Shown: positions 1 to 8,199 of the stretch, in pieces
How the letters are laid out: each line of letters begins with the position of its first letter
How positions within the stretch are numbered: position 1 is the stretch's first letter
Origin: JAWOFN01 sp046497505 [NCBI: bacterium]
Lineage (GTDB): Bacteria > Blakebacterota > Blakebacteria > Blakebacterales
Assembly: GCA_046497505.1 (NCBI GenBank)
Contig: JAWOFN010000075.1
Span: forward strand, 1-47,581
Direction of reading: 5' to 3'
DNA: 47,581 nucleotides
The notes under the pieces: model-generated
The model's input: the letters and a program-made list of their open reading frames with translations, nothing else
Database searches by the model: none
What the model was told of the DNA's origin: nothing
Position numbers and translations under genes: made by a program

Positions 1-1
1 C

Positions 2-1084
2 ACCTTCATCCTCTTCTACGAGATCCTCACCATCGCCACCTATCCGCTGGTCATCCACAAGGAGACCCCGGAGGCGATCAGTGCGGGCAGGAAGTACCTC
101 TTCTACACCCTGACCGCGGGCGTCGCCCTGCTGGCGGGGGCGGCCTGGATCTACCGCATCACCGGGACGCTCGACTTCATGCCGGGCGGGATGCTGACCG
201 ACGTGCCCGCTTCGGCGGCCACGATCCGCTGGCTCTTCCTCCTCTTCATCGGCGGGGTGGGGGTGAAGGCGGCCATCATGCCGCTGCACGCCTGGCTGCC
301 GGCCGCGATGGTGGCCCCCACGCCGGTGAGCGCGCTGCTGCACGCGGTGGCGGTGGTGAAGTCGGGGGTGTTCGGCGTGATCCGGGTGGTGGGTTTCGTC
401 TTCGGGCCCACGGTCATGGCCCGATACGACCTGGCCCTCCCCCTGGCGGTCTTCGCCGGGTTCACCATCATCGTGGCCTCGATCCTCGCCCTGGCACAGG
501 ACAACCTGAAACGCCGGCTGGCCTACTCCACGGTGGGACATCTCTCCTACATCGTGCTGGCCGCCGCGCTCATCACTCCCGAGGCCTTCACCGGCGGGGT
601 GCTGCACATCACCACTCACGCCACGATGAAGATCACCCTCTTCTTCGTGGCCGGGGCCATCTATGCGCACGCCCACAAGAGCAACATCAGCGAGCTGGAC
701 GGCATCGGGAAGGCCATGCCGTGGACCATGGCCTCCTTCGCGGTGGGCAGTATCGGGCTGGCGGGCCTCCCGCCGGTGAACGGGTTCGTGAGCAAGTGGT
801 TCATCGGCGCCGGGGCCGCCTCCAGCGGGCAGATCGCCGCCCTGGTGGTCCTGCTGATCAGCGGCGTCCTGAACGTGGCCTACTTCTTCCCCATCGTGCA
901 CCGTGCCTTCTGGCGCCCCTCGAAGCAGTACGAGGGGCTGGGCGAGGCCTCTCCCTTCATGGTGGTGCCCCTGGTGATGACCGCCGGGCTCTCGATCCTC
1001 TTCTGCCTCTGGCCCAACGGGCTGGTCAACCTCTACGACCTGGCCGTGCTGATCACCCGGGGCGTCTTCGGAGGTGCGGTATGA
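2..1084 (+). CDS. Mrp/complex I-type proton antiporter subunit (5' partial)
   Basis: The gene enters the window already open in frame 2 and ends at TGA 1082-1084; 360 residues are visible. The protein is almost entirely hydrophobic and has the proton-channel signatures of the NuoL/M/N-MrpA/D family: the segment KAAIMPLHAWLPAAMVAPTP (about residues 89-108) followed by SALLHAVAVVKSG, and later LAYSTVGHLSYI and GLPPVNGFVSKW. Such subunits move protons or cations across the inner membrane. The next two genes overlap head to tail (ATGA at 1081, ATGATG at 1425), so this is one operon with a second large antiporter subunit. Family assignment is secure. Whether the complex is a stand-alone Mrp antiporter or a complex I/hydrogenase-like assembly cannot be decided without the upstream genes. 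Confidence 0.88.
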   Translation, partial: TFILFYEILTIATYPLVIHKETPEAISAGRKYLFYTLTAGVALLAGAAWIYRITGTLDFMPGGMLTDVPASAATIRWLFLLFIGGVGVKAAIMPLHAWLPAAMVAPTPVSALLHAVAVVKSGVFGVIRVVGFVFGPTVMARYDLALPLAVFAGFTIIVASILALAQDNLKRRLAYSTVGHLSYIVLAAALITPEAFTGGVLHITTHATMKITLFFVAGAIYAHAHKSNISELDGIGKAMPWTMASFAVGSIGLAGLPPVNGFVSKWFIGAGAASSGQIAALVVLLISGVLNVAYFFPIVHRAFWRPSKQYEGLGEASPFMVVPLVMTAGLSILFCLWPNGLVNLYDLAVLITRGVFGGAV

Positions 1085-1428
1085 AGCGCTGGCACGGGGT
1101 GGTCCTGGGCGCGCTGACCGCGGCCAGTCTGGCGGCCGAACGCCTGGCCCACCACGACCACCACTACTGGTTCACCGGCATCCCCGCCTTCTTCGTGGTC
1201 TACGGCTTCATCGGCTGCGTGGCCATCATCTACCTTTCCAAGTGGTACGGGAAGTTCTGGGTGCAGCGGAAAGAGGATTATTACGAGAAGCACGGGGACA
1301 CCGACCCCCATCGGGCCCGTACCGGCACCGACGACCCCGGTGCGGACTCGGAGCGGGGTCCCGAGGAGCGCGCCCTGGCCGGTGACCCGGAGGATGTCTT
1401 CGGGGAGGAAGGGGGGGCGGAGCGATGA
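1081..1428 (+). CDS. small membrane protein between two antiporter subunits
   Basis: A 115-residue protein whose ATG overlaps the stop of the preceding antiporter gene and whose stop overlaps the start of the following one, so it is translationally coupled to both. Residues 1-25 form a weak hydrophobic segment; a histidine-rich turn (HHDHH, about residues 23-27) leads into a clear transmembrane helix (about 31-52) and a basic/aromatic juxtamembrane stretch. The last 50 residues are polar, rich in Asp, Glu and Gly, and probably disordered. I do not recognise a named family. Its position suggests an accessory subunit of the antiporter complex. The histidine cluster at a membrane edge could bind metal or buffer protons, which is speculation. 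Confidence 0.75.
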   Translation: MKRWHGVVLGALTAASLAAERLAHHDHHYWFTGIPAFFVVYGFIGCVAIIYLSKWYGKFWVQRKEDYYEKHGDTDPHRARTGTDDPGADSERGPEERALAGDPEDVFGEEGGAER

Positions 1429-3146
1429 TGCCCCCCGCACTCATCATGATCGCGGGTGCCTTCGCCATCCCGCTGCTCCCGAAGAAGGCCCGGAGCGCGG
1501 CGGCGGTGCTCATCCCCGCAGCGGCCCTCGTCTACCTCTGGAACCTCCCCGAGGGGACCACGATCACCATCCAGGCGCTGGGGTACACCCTCCAGCCCCT
1601 GAAGGTGGACGCCCTCAGCCGCATCTTCGCCACCATCTTCGCCCTCATCGCCACCGCCGGGGGTATCTACGCCTGGCACATCCGGGACACGGGTCAGCAG
1701 GTGGCGGCCCTGGTCTACGGCGGCGGCGCGGTGGGGCTGGCCTTCTCCGGGGACCTCTTCAGCCTCCTCTTCTTCACCGAGCTCATGGCGGTCTTCTCCA
1801 CCTGCCTGGTGTGGGCCCGGAGGACCGAGGAGACCCGCCGGGCGGGCACCCGCTACCTGCTCATGCACCTGGTGGGGGGATCGTTCCTGATGGGGGGCAT
1901 CCTGCTCCACCTGGGCCGGACCGGCAGCATCGCGGTGGCCGCGATGGACCCCGCCTTCGCCTCCAGCTGGATCATGCTGGTGGGCGTGGCGATCAACGGG
2001 GCGATCCCGCCGCTGCATCCCTGGCTCCCCGACGCCTATCCGAAGGCCACCATCACCGGCGCGGTCTTCATGAGCGCCTTCACCACCAAGTCGAGCGTGT
2101 ACGTGCTGGTCCGGATGTTCGCCGGCTACGACATCCTGATCTGGTTCGGCGTGGCCATGGCCCTCTACGGGGTGGTCTACGCGGTGCTGGCCAACGACAT
2201 CCGGGGTATCCTGGCCTACCACATCATCAGCCAGGTCGGCTACATGGTGGCCGGCGCCGGCCTGGGCACCGAGATGGCCATCAACGGCGCGGTGGCGCAC
2301 GCCTTCAGCCACATCCTCTACAAGGGGCTGCTCTTCATGGGGGCGGGGGCGGCCATCTACACCACCGGGAAGAGCAAGCTCACCGAGCTGGGAGGGATCT
2401 ACCGGCACCAGAAGGCCATCTTCTGGCTCTACATGATCGGGGCGTTCTCCATCTCGGGGTTCCCCCTCTTCAACGGCTTCATCTCCAAGTCGATGGTGAT
2501 CACCGGGGCGGGGGAGGCGCACCACGTCACGGTGATGCTGCTGCTCCTGCTGGCCTCGATCGGGACGTTCCTGCACACCGGGCTGAAGCTCCCCTACTGG
2601 ACCTGGTTCGGTGAGGACCGGGGGATCGAGCCGCGGAAGGCACCGGTGAACATGTACATCGGCATGGGCGTGGTGGCCTTCCTCTGTACCTTCTTCGGCA
2701 TCGCCCCCGGCGTGCTCTACCGGTACCTCCCCTACCCGGTGCACTTCGAGCCCTACAACCTGGCCCACCTGGTGGAGACCACGCAGATCCTGATCTTCAC
2801 CTTCGCGGGCTTCTGGGTCCTGCGGTGGAAGCTGGCGGGTGAGGCGAAGCTGGCTCTGGACACCGACTGGGTCTACCGCCGGCCGGCCCCCTTCCTGCGA
2901 CGCAGGGTGGTGGAGCTCACCGACCGCTTCTTCATCGCCAGCGAGCGGTGGGGCAGGCAGGTGGCGGCCGCGGCTGCGGGGATCCTCCGCAACCCCGCAC
3001 CGGGGCTGCAGCGCCTGACCGGGGCCCCCGGACCCGATCGGGCCGGCGCGGGATACGACGCGGATGACGCCCGGCCCATCCTGGGCTCGGCCATGGTGAT
3101 GATCCTCCTGGCCATCGTGCTCTTCGGGCTGTTCAGCCTGCTCTGA
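1425..3146 (+). CDS. Mrp/NuoL-M-type proton antiporter subunit D-like
   Basis: A 573-residue polytopic membrane protein. The Proton_antipo_M core lies at about residues 110-400: the segment GDLFSLLFFTELMAVFSTCLVW, the motif IPPLHPWLPDAYPKA (about 194-208) with the channel histidine and lysine region, AFTTKSSVYVLVR, LAYHIISQVGYM, AFSHILYKGLLFMGAG and SGFPLFNGFISKS. A C-terminal amphipathic, charged region (about 475-545) is followed by a last hydrophobic helix. It starts at ATG 1425, which overlaps the stop of the 115-residue protein. With the two upstream genes it would form a multi-subunit cation/proton antiporter or the membrane arm of a larger complex. It ends 84 bases before a convergent cytochrome gene. 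Confidence 0.9.
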   Translation: MMPPALIMIAGAFAIPLLPKKARSAAAVLIPAAALVYLWNLPEGTTITIQALGYTLQPLKVDALSRIFATIFALIATAGGIYAWHIRDTGQQVAALVYGGGAVGLAFSGDLFSLLFFTELMAVFSTCLVWARRTEETRRAGTRYLLMHLVGGSFLMGGILLHLGRTGSIAVAAMDPAFASSWIMLVGVAINGAIPPLHPWLPDAYPKATITGAVFMSAFTTKSSVYVLVRMFAGYDILIWFGVAMALYGVVYAVLANDIRGILAYHIISQVGYMVAGAGLGTEMAINGAVAHAFSHILYKGLLFMGAGAAIYTTGKSKLTELGGIYRHQKAIFWLYMIGAFSISGFPLFNGFISKSMVITGAGEAHHVTVMLLLLLASIGTFLHTGLKLPYWTWFGEDRGIEPRKAPVNMYIGMGVVAFLCTFFGIAPGVLYRYLPYPVHFEPYNLAHLVETTQILIFTFAGFWVLRWKLAGEAKLALDTDWVYRRPAPFLRRRVVELTDRFFIASERWGRQVAAAAAGILRNPAPGLQRLTGAPGPDRAGAGYDADDARPILGSAMVMILLAIVLFGLFSLL

Positions 3147-3170
3147 GTCAGTCCCTTCTCCTCAGGTGAT

Positions 3171-3203
3171 AGCGGGCCGGGATGAGACCTCGACACGCCC
3201 GCT
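3171..3203. terminator. possible weak bidirectional terminator hairpin
   Basis: Between the convergent antiporter and cytochrome genes, AGCGGGC at 3171-3177 can pair perfectly with GCCCGCT at 3197-3203 across a 19-base loop. There is no T-tract on either side, so this is only a structural suggestion. Confidence 0.22.
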
Positions 3204-3229
3204 GATCCTCCGACCTCCCCGGGTAGGGC

Positions 3230-4552
3230 CTACTCGGGCTCTTTGAGGGGATGGGGTCCGCCGGGCCGCTCGATCCGGCGGATCAACAGGCCCAGTCCCG
3301 CCACCACGATCACGCTCAGCACCAGGAAGAGTCCCCATCCCCGTCGCCGGGTGTCGAACTCCTCCAGGGCGGCCGCCCCCGTCCGGTAGGCCTCCGCCGC
3401 GGCCTCCATCCCCGGGGCGGTGACCTCACGCAGTCCCGCCACCGAGAAGGTGTGCACCGCCGCGCGTCCTCGTATCAGGCTGTTCCTGGCCTGCTCGAGG
3501 GTGAGTACACCCGGTTCCACGATGACCCCCTTCCGGGCCCCCTCCTCCAGCAGCGCCCGGGCCCCTCCGATGGTCTCCTCCAGCGTGGTGAGGTCGCTCA
3601 GCATGGTCTGAGCCGTCTCCATCCCGGGGTCACCGGGAACGTGGCAGTCCGTGCACACCCCCCCCTCGTCGAGCAGCGCGTCGCTGGTGGGCTCAATGGC
3701 GTGGTTGCCGTGGCAGGCCTCGCACTGGGCCAGGCCCATGGCCTCGAAGACCGGCCCGTGGGGGGAGGAGCGGAAGTCGGCCGCGTTGCTGATGTGGCAC
3801 TGGCTGCATACCGCGCTCACCGAATCCACACCGGGCGGTGCCGCCCCGTGGTTGCCGTGACCGTCGTTGCAGGCCGGGGCGCCGGTCTCGCCCTCCTGCA
3901 GGAGGGCGATGCCGTGGACGCTCCCCTCGTACTCCTCGATCATCGCCGTGCCGTGTCCGGTCCCCTCCATGACCGCGGGGTCCGCGTGGCAGCTCGCGCA
4001 GGTGGAAGGCACCTGCCCGGGGGCCACCGCCGAGCGGGGATCGGAGGCCGGGAGGATCCGGTGGGAGGTGTGGCAGTCCACGCAGGTGGCCACGTCCTCG
4101 TCCCCCTGACGGAGGGCCTCCCCGTGGCCGCTGGTCCAGTAGAGACGCTCCTGGTCCACCCGCATCCGGGGGTCGTACCGCCGCATGTGCTCCGGGTCGC
4201 TGTGACAGCGTCCGCAGAAGTCGGGGACGTCCTCACGGGCGGGTACGCCCCGGAAGCCGGTCCCCGGTCCCTTGGCGGGGGTGTAGTCGAAGCCCTCGAG
4301 GTCGGCGGGCGGCTCGGGGTCCCCTCCGTGGCAGGCCGCGCAGCTCAGCCCCGCCTCGGCGTGGCTGCTCATCCGGAAGTCGTGGACCGGCCCGGTCTCG
4401 GCCTCCGGGCCCTCCAGGACCTGATGGCAGGTGACGCAGTTCGGCTGCGCCGCCTGGCCGGTCGGCGGCTGGCCCCGGGCCGCCTCCGGACCCGCGAGCA
4501 GGATAAGGAGCGCGCCGGCGAAGAGGGTCGGGATGTGGGATGTACGGTTCAT
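3230..4552 (-). CDS. membrane-anchored multiheme cytochrome c (eight CXXCH plus one broken site)
   Basis: A 440-residue protein starting at ATG 4552 with GGAGGA six bases upstream; a second ATG nine codons earlier lacks this site. An N-terminal signal peptide (residues 1-27) exports it. Heme c motifs are at residues 39, 71, 113, 157, 185, 249, 277 and 300. A ninth site at 228-232 reads CNDGH: the second cysteine codon is GGT (3860-3862). A transmembrane helix at about 405-425 anchors the C-terminus, leaving the hemes in the periplasm. It is the last gene of the cytochrome b-Rieske operon, 19 bases after cytochrome b, so it most likely replaces cytochrome c1 as electron acceptor of the bc complex. 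Helices between 310 and 400 may form a stalk. Exact redox partner is unknown. Confidence 0.88.
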   Translation of the reverse strand: MNRTSHIPTLFAGALLILLAGPEAARGQPPTGQAAQPNCVTCHQVLEGPEAETGPVHDFRMSSHAEAGLSCAACHGGDPEPPADLEGFDYTPAKGPGTGFRGVPAREDVPDFCGRCHSDPEHMRRYDPRMRVDQERLYWTSGHGEALRQGDEDVATCVDCHTSHRILPASDPRSAVAPGQVPSTCASCHADPAVMEGTGHGTAMIEEYEGSVHGIALLQEGETGAPACNDGHGNHGAAPPGVDSVSAVCSQCHISNAADFRSSPHGPVFEAMGLAQCEACHGNHAIEPTSDALLDEGGVCTDCHVPGDPGMETAQTMLSDLTTLEETIGGARALLEEGARKGVIVEPGVLTLEQARNSLIRGRAAVHTFSVAGLREVTAPGMEAAAEAYRTGAAALEEFDTRRRGWGLFLVLSVIVVAGLGLLIRRIERPGGPHPLKEPE

Positions 4553-4571
4553 GGGTCCTCCGCTCCCGGGG

Positions 4572-5639
4572 CTACGCATGATGGAAGAACTTCGCCCAGA
4601 CGGTGAGGACGATCATGGCGGCGAGCAGGACCGACCCCGCCCGGTTGATCAGCTTGCTCGGTTCCCCTTGGGCGGCCCGTTGGTCGAGCCACGGGACGAA
4701 GGTCCAGGCCAGTCCGATGACGCCGAGGAGCCCGAAGAGGATGAGTCTCCCGTCGATCCCGAGCAGGGTGGAGGGGAAGATCCGCAGGGCCTGGAAGACG
4801 AAGAGGAAGTACCACTCCGGTTCGATGCCGGCCGGTGCGGGCGCGATGGGGTCCGCCTTCACCCCCAGTTCCCACGGGAAGTAGAGGGAGAGGGTGCCCA
4901 GCAGGCCCAGCACGATCATCCAGACCATCAGGTCCCGCAGGATGAAGTTGGGGAAGAAGGGCATCTGCTCAGGGTCCTCCCCCTTGAGCGGGCCGCTCAT
5001 CCCCTGTCGCTGGACGAAGAGGAGGTGGAGGGCCAGGAAGAGGGTGGTGATCGCCGGCAGCAGGGCCACGTGGAACCCGAACATGCGGGTGAGGGTGGCG
5101 CCGGTGACGTGCTCGCCCCCCCGGATCATCCGCATGAGGGTCTCCCCGACCACCGGGACCACGCTCACCATCTCGGTCCCCACCTTGGTGGCGAAGAAGG
5201 CCAGCCGGTTCCAGGGGAGCAGGTAGCCGGTGAAGCCGAAGCCCATGAAGACGGCCAGGAGCACGATGCCCGAGAGCCAGGTGAGTTCACGGGGCTTCCG
5301 GTAGGCCTTCAGGAAGAAGACGCTGAACATGTGGATGAAGGCCGCCCCGATGAGCAGGTTGGCGGACCAGGAGTGGATGCTCCGTACCAGCCACCCGAAG
5401 GGGACCTCGGCCACGATGTACTGCACGCTCTCGTAGGCCTGGGCCTCGGTGGGCCGGTAGTAGAGCAGGAGCAGGATGCCGGTGGCCACCTGGATCAGGA
5501 AGAGGAAGAGGGTGATCCCGCCGAAGTAGTACCAGATGGTGTGCCGCATGGGGACGGTCTTATGCTCGGCGAACTCCCGCAGGTCGCCGATCTGGTACCG
5601 TTCGTCCAGCCAGCCGGTGACGCGTTCGACCATCCCCAT
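4572..5639 (-). CDS. cytochrome b subunit of a bc-type quinol oxidoreductase
   Basis: A 355-residue fused cytochrome b (N- and C-terminal halves in one chain), about eight membrane helices. Heme ligands are visible as the paired histidines of helix B (in RSIHSWSANLLIGAAFIH, about residues 82-98) and helix D (FHVALLPAITTLFLALH, about 188-204). The quinol-oxidation (Qo) motif PEWY is in the second half (IEPEWYFLFVFQALRI). It accepts electrons from quinol, passing one to the Rieske centre and one to the b hemes while moving protons. It lies between the Rieske gene (1-base gap to its stop) and the multiheme cytochrome c, giving a compact three-subunit complex III. Chain length is nearer to bacterial bc proteins of Gram-positive or Chlorobi type than to proteobacterial PetB of over 400 residues. 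Confidence 0.93.
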   Translation of the reverse strand: MGMVERVTGWLDERYQIGDLREFAEHKTVPMRHTIWYYFGGITLFLFLIQVATGILLLLYYRPTEAQAYESVQYIVAEVPFGWLVRSIHSWSANLLIGAAFIHMFSVFFLKAYRKPRELTWLSGIVLLAVFMGFGFTGYLLPWNRLAFFATKVGTEMVSVVPVVGETLMRMIRGGEHVTGATLTRMFGFHVALLPAITTLFLALHLLFVQRQGMSGPLKGEDPEQMPFFPNFILRDLMVWMIVLGLLGTLSLYFPWELGVKADPIAPAPAGIEPEWYFLFVFQALRIFPSTLLGIDGRLILFGLLGVIGLAWTFVPWLDQRAAQGEPSKLINRAGSVLLAAMIVLTVWAKFFHHA

Positions 5640-5640
5640 C

Positions 5641-6114
5641 TCAGGTCCTCCTGCTGACGAGCACGTCGCCTTCGCGGACCTGGACCTCCAGCGCCGGCAG
5701 GGGGCGCGGCGGAGGACCGGACACGTTGCGGCCGTTCAAGTCGAAGCGGCCGTCGTGGCAGGCGCAGTAGATCCGGGTGAGGTCGGAGCGGTATTCCACG
5801 GTGCACGAGAGGTGGGTGCAGGTGGCCAGGAAGGCCCGGAACTCCCCCTCGGGTGTCCGGACCACGATGGCCGGCTCGCCCTCGAGCAGGAAGAGCTTCC
5901 CGGAGTTGGGCGCGAATTCCTCCACGCGTCCGGCCGTCACCGCCGCCTCGGCCACACGCACGCTGCGGGGGGGGAAGATGAAGCGCCACACCGGGTAGAG
6001 GATGCTGGCCGCCAGGCCGGCCGCCCCCGTGCCCAGCAGGGCCCCGAGGAAGCCGCGGCGGCCTTCCTCCCCGCCGCGCTCGTCAGCAGGTCGCTTCTGT
6101 TCGTTCCGGTTCAT
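5641..6114 (-). CDS. Rieske iron-sulfur protein of the bc complex
   Basis: A 157-residue Rieske protein. A twin-arginine export motif (RRGFLG, residues 19-24) precedes a single helix at about 25-42 that serves as uncleaved membrane anchor. The 2Fe-2S ligands are Cys99 and His101 (CTHLSC) and Cys117 and His120 (CACHDGRFD), with 15 residues between the pairs; Cys104 and Cys119 are placed for the usual disulfide. It transfers an electron from quinol at the Qo site to a c-type cytochrome, here probably the multiheme protein encoded two genes downstream. ATG 6114 has AAGGAG five bases upstream. Head of a tight operon: Rieske, cytochrome b, cytochrome c. Confidence 0.95.
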   Translation of the reverse strand: MNRNEQKRPADERGGEEGRRGFLGALLGTGAAGLAASILYPVWRFIFPPRSVRVAEAAVTAGRVEEFAPNSGKLFLLEGEPAIVVRTPEGEFRAFLATCTHLSCTVEYRSDLTRIYCACHDGRFDLNGRNVSGPPPRPLPALEVQVREGDVLVSRRT

Positions 6115-6124
6115 GGGAGCTCCT

Positions 6125-6379
6125 TCACGAGACGTCCCCGCGCCCGTCCGGGGAGATCGGGCGCTGGATGCGGGTGTAGAAGAGGGAGATCACCACAGCG
6201 ATGACGCCCAGGCCCAGGAAGGCGGCGACGCGCAGCCCCGGATCCAGGCGCGCGAGGTCGATCACGAAGAGGTGGACCACCGTGGCCCCGAGGGTCCCGA
6301 TGGCCATCCAGCGATACGTGAAGTTCTTGAGCAGCAGGCTGAACCCGAACCAGAGGGCCGCCGCCGCGGTCCAGCTCAT
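6125..6379 (-). CDS. short DUF2339 C-terminus-like membrane protein, possibly frameshifted
   Basis: An 84-residue open frame with three hydrophobic helices (about 1-19, 23-45, 49-69). The stretch from YRWMAIGTLGATVVHLFVID through LRVAAFLGLGVIAV resembles the last helices of DUF2339 membrane proteins, which are normally many hundreds of residues long. The stop lies 10 bases before the Rieske start, as if in the same operon. ATG 6379 has no ribosome binding site, whereas ATG 6434 has a perfect GGAGGAGG six bases upstream but is in another frame; a one-base shift near 6385-6395 would join the two into a coherent 102-residue protein. So this is either a small membrane protein with an indel or a remnant of a larger gene. 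Function unknown. Confidence 0.45.
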   Translation of the reverse strand: MSWTAAAALWFGFSLLLKNFTYRWMAIGTLGATVVHLFVIDLARLDPGLRVAAFLGLGVIAVVISLFYTRIQRPISPDGRGDVS

Positions 6380-6638
6380 CGAGACGAACCGGCCCGGGAC
6401 CGCCCGGGGTCTGGGACACTCCGGGAACGGCCATGCCGTACCTCCTCCATGCGACCGCAGGGGTCACGCTCGCAGGGAGCGTAGCGCAGGCCGGGTGACA
6501 TATCAAGAGTTTCGGGGGAAGATATCGAGTACCTTCTGACCTTGTCCATCCGCCGGCCTCCCGCTATCCCGAAAAACGTATGGATGCTCCCGCCTCACAG
6601 CAGAAGGGATTCCTGAAAGGGGCCTGGCGGCAGGGTGG

Positions 6639-6940
6639 GTGATCCTCTGGGGAGCGGTGGCCGTGGTGGTCCTCCTCCGCCTGCTTCCCGTCCTCCCCGG
6701 CTACCTGTCGGCCGCCGCTGTGGGCGATCCCACGAGGCTGCCGGTCGACCTGCTCGCCGTCACGAGCGGCCGCGTGGATACGCGGTTCCTCCACGCTGCC
6801 CGGTCCCGCGGGATCCCCGTCCATGTCTGGACCCTCAACCGGGCGGAGCGGATGGTGGATCTGAGATCCTGATGCTCAGGCTCCGTCATGTATGGGACCT
6901 GCTGGAAGAGGATGCCGCCGGGACGGTCTCCGGTTTCTAG
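6639..6940 (+). pseudogene. decayed C-terminus of a glycerophosphodiester phosphodiesterase
   Basis: The frame beginning at 6639 encodes a hydrophobic stretch and then VDTRFLHAARSRGIPVHVWT LNRAERMVDL (about 6771-6863), which matches the end of GDPD-family TIM barrels (penultimate strand HVWT and following helix). It stops at TGA 6870-6872, just where the family would continue with a GVDGIITDRP-like segment. A second frame resumes with HVWDLLEED (about 6886-6912), which fits the final helix of the same family. The catalytic N-terminal half is absent and no start signal is present. I read this as a remnant with a deletion and frameshift. It ends against the stop of the opposite-strand gene at 6937. 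Confidence 0.5.
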
Positions 6941-8199
6941 CCCGGCGACGAGTCAGGGACCAGCTCGACGTCGAGTCGGCCCCCTGCCGGGTCGAGGCGG
7001 ATGGCCATCCGCGAATCGGTGAGGGAGATGTTGGGGGGTTCCACCCGGTAGACCCGGCCGGGAAGGGGCCAGATGAAGTTCTCGGGGGCATGGCGCTCGA
7101 GCCCCGACCATTCCATGTGCAGGCGCTCTCCGTCTCGCCACAGGCGATAGCTCACCCGGCCGTGGATGCTGGGGGCCGCCTCGACGACCACCTCGTTCCC
7201 GTCGGGGAGGGGGCGGAGAGCGTGCCCCGGGGCCAGGAGGAGGATGGCCCGCTGGTCGCTCACATGCAGGCTCCTCAGCAGCCAGAAGAGCAGCCCGGCT
7301 TCCACGACGGTGAGCCCGCCGTCACCGGGATCGAGGGTGTCCACCAGGTCCCACACCCGGGGGTCCCCGCGCCGCAGGAGCTGGTGGGCTGCCATGGCGG
7401 AACGGGAGAGGGGATGGTCCCCGGATCCGACCACCCCCTCCAGGGTGCGGACCAGGGGCTCGTAGTCGGGGGGGAAGGTCTCGCCGCACACCACGCTCAG
7501 GAGGATGTCGGTGAGGAGACCCTCTCCGTCTCCCTTGCCGGTGGGGGCCAGGAGGGGGAGCTCCCGGTCGGTGGCGGCGAGACCCTCCAGCGAGCGGCGG
7601 AGGGCCCGGCGGAGTTCGTGGAAGAGGATCTCACCGTCGCGTTGGATCCTCCGGCGGTGCAGCACCGCGCCGGCCCGGGCCGCCTCCTGGGCCCCCGCCA
7701 TGGCCCAGAAGGTGGCCCGGTAGCGCTTCATGGGCACGCCGTGGTCCTCCGGTTCGCCGTCGGTCCCGTCGGCGGGCATGAGGCCGGTGTGGGGGTCGGT
7801 GCCGTCGGGGGTTCGGGTGCGTTCCAGCCACCGCAGGGCCCTTCGGATCCGGCGGTAGACACCGTCCAGGTAGTCCAGGTCCTCGGTGATGCGGCCGTGG
7901 TCCACCAGCGACCAGACAGCCGCCCCTGTGGCCCCGGGACCGCTGCTGTCAGCCTCGAACCCCCCTCCCCATCCCTGATGCCTGCCGTAGCCCCTCAGGA
8001 CCCGTTCCACCTCCCTGTGACGACCCATCCGGTCCAGGGCTCCCAGCACGGGGGCGGAGGCGATGAGATCGTCCAGGCCCAGCTCATCGAGAGAGGGAGG
8101 GGAGGGGTCGCCGGCGATCCGGTCCGCCAGCCCCTCCAGGGGCCCACGGACGGCCTTCCGGAGCTGGGCGGCACCGGGGTCGGCGGGGTGGAGTCTCAT
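6937..8199 (-). CDS. uncharacterised all-alpha (six-hairpin-like) protein
   Basis: A 420-residue soluble protein without signal peptide. Most of it (about 1-320) is predicted helical with repeated helix pairs and aromatic/glycine turns such as HQGWGGGFEAD and TFWAMAGAQEAARAG, as in (alpha/alpha)6 barrels of glycoside-hydrolase or debranching-enzyme type; the last 100 residues look like beta strands. I cannot name catalytic residues, so enzyme activity is not claimed. ATG 8199 is chosen because it forms an ATGA overlap with the stop of the upstream VTT gene and has AGAAGG just before it. Last gene of the purL-purQ-VTT run and probably cotranscribed with it. Confidence 0.6.
   Translation of the reverse strand: MRLHPADPGAAQLRKAVRGPLEGLADRIAGDPSPPSLDELGLDDLIASAPVLGALDRMGRHREVERVLRGYGRHQGWGGGFEADSSGPGATGAAVWSLVDHGRITEDLDYLDGVYRRIRRALRWLERTRTPDGTDPHTGLMPADGTDGEPEDHGVPMKRYRATFWAMAGAQEAARAGAVLHRRRIQRDGEILFHELRRALRRSLEGLAATDRELPLLAPTGKGDGEGLLTDILLSVVCGETFPPDYEPLVRTLEGVVGSGDHPLSRSAMAAHQLLRRGDPRVWDLVDTLDPGDGGLTVVEAGLLFWLLRSLHVSDQRAILLLAPGHALRPLPDGNEVVVEAAPSIHGRVSYRLWRDGERLHMEWSGLERHAPENFIWPLPGRVYRVEPPNISLTDSRMAIRLDPAGGRLDVELVPDSSPG

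Noticed and set aside
1281-2768. 495-codon minus-strand frame opposite the antiporter genes
   Set aside because: His/Gly/Pro-rich without hydrophobic core or homology; the plus-strand antiporter is clear.
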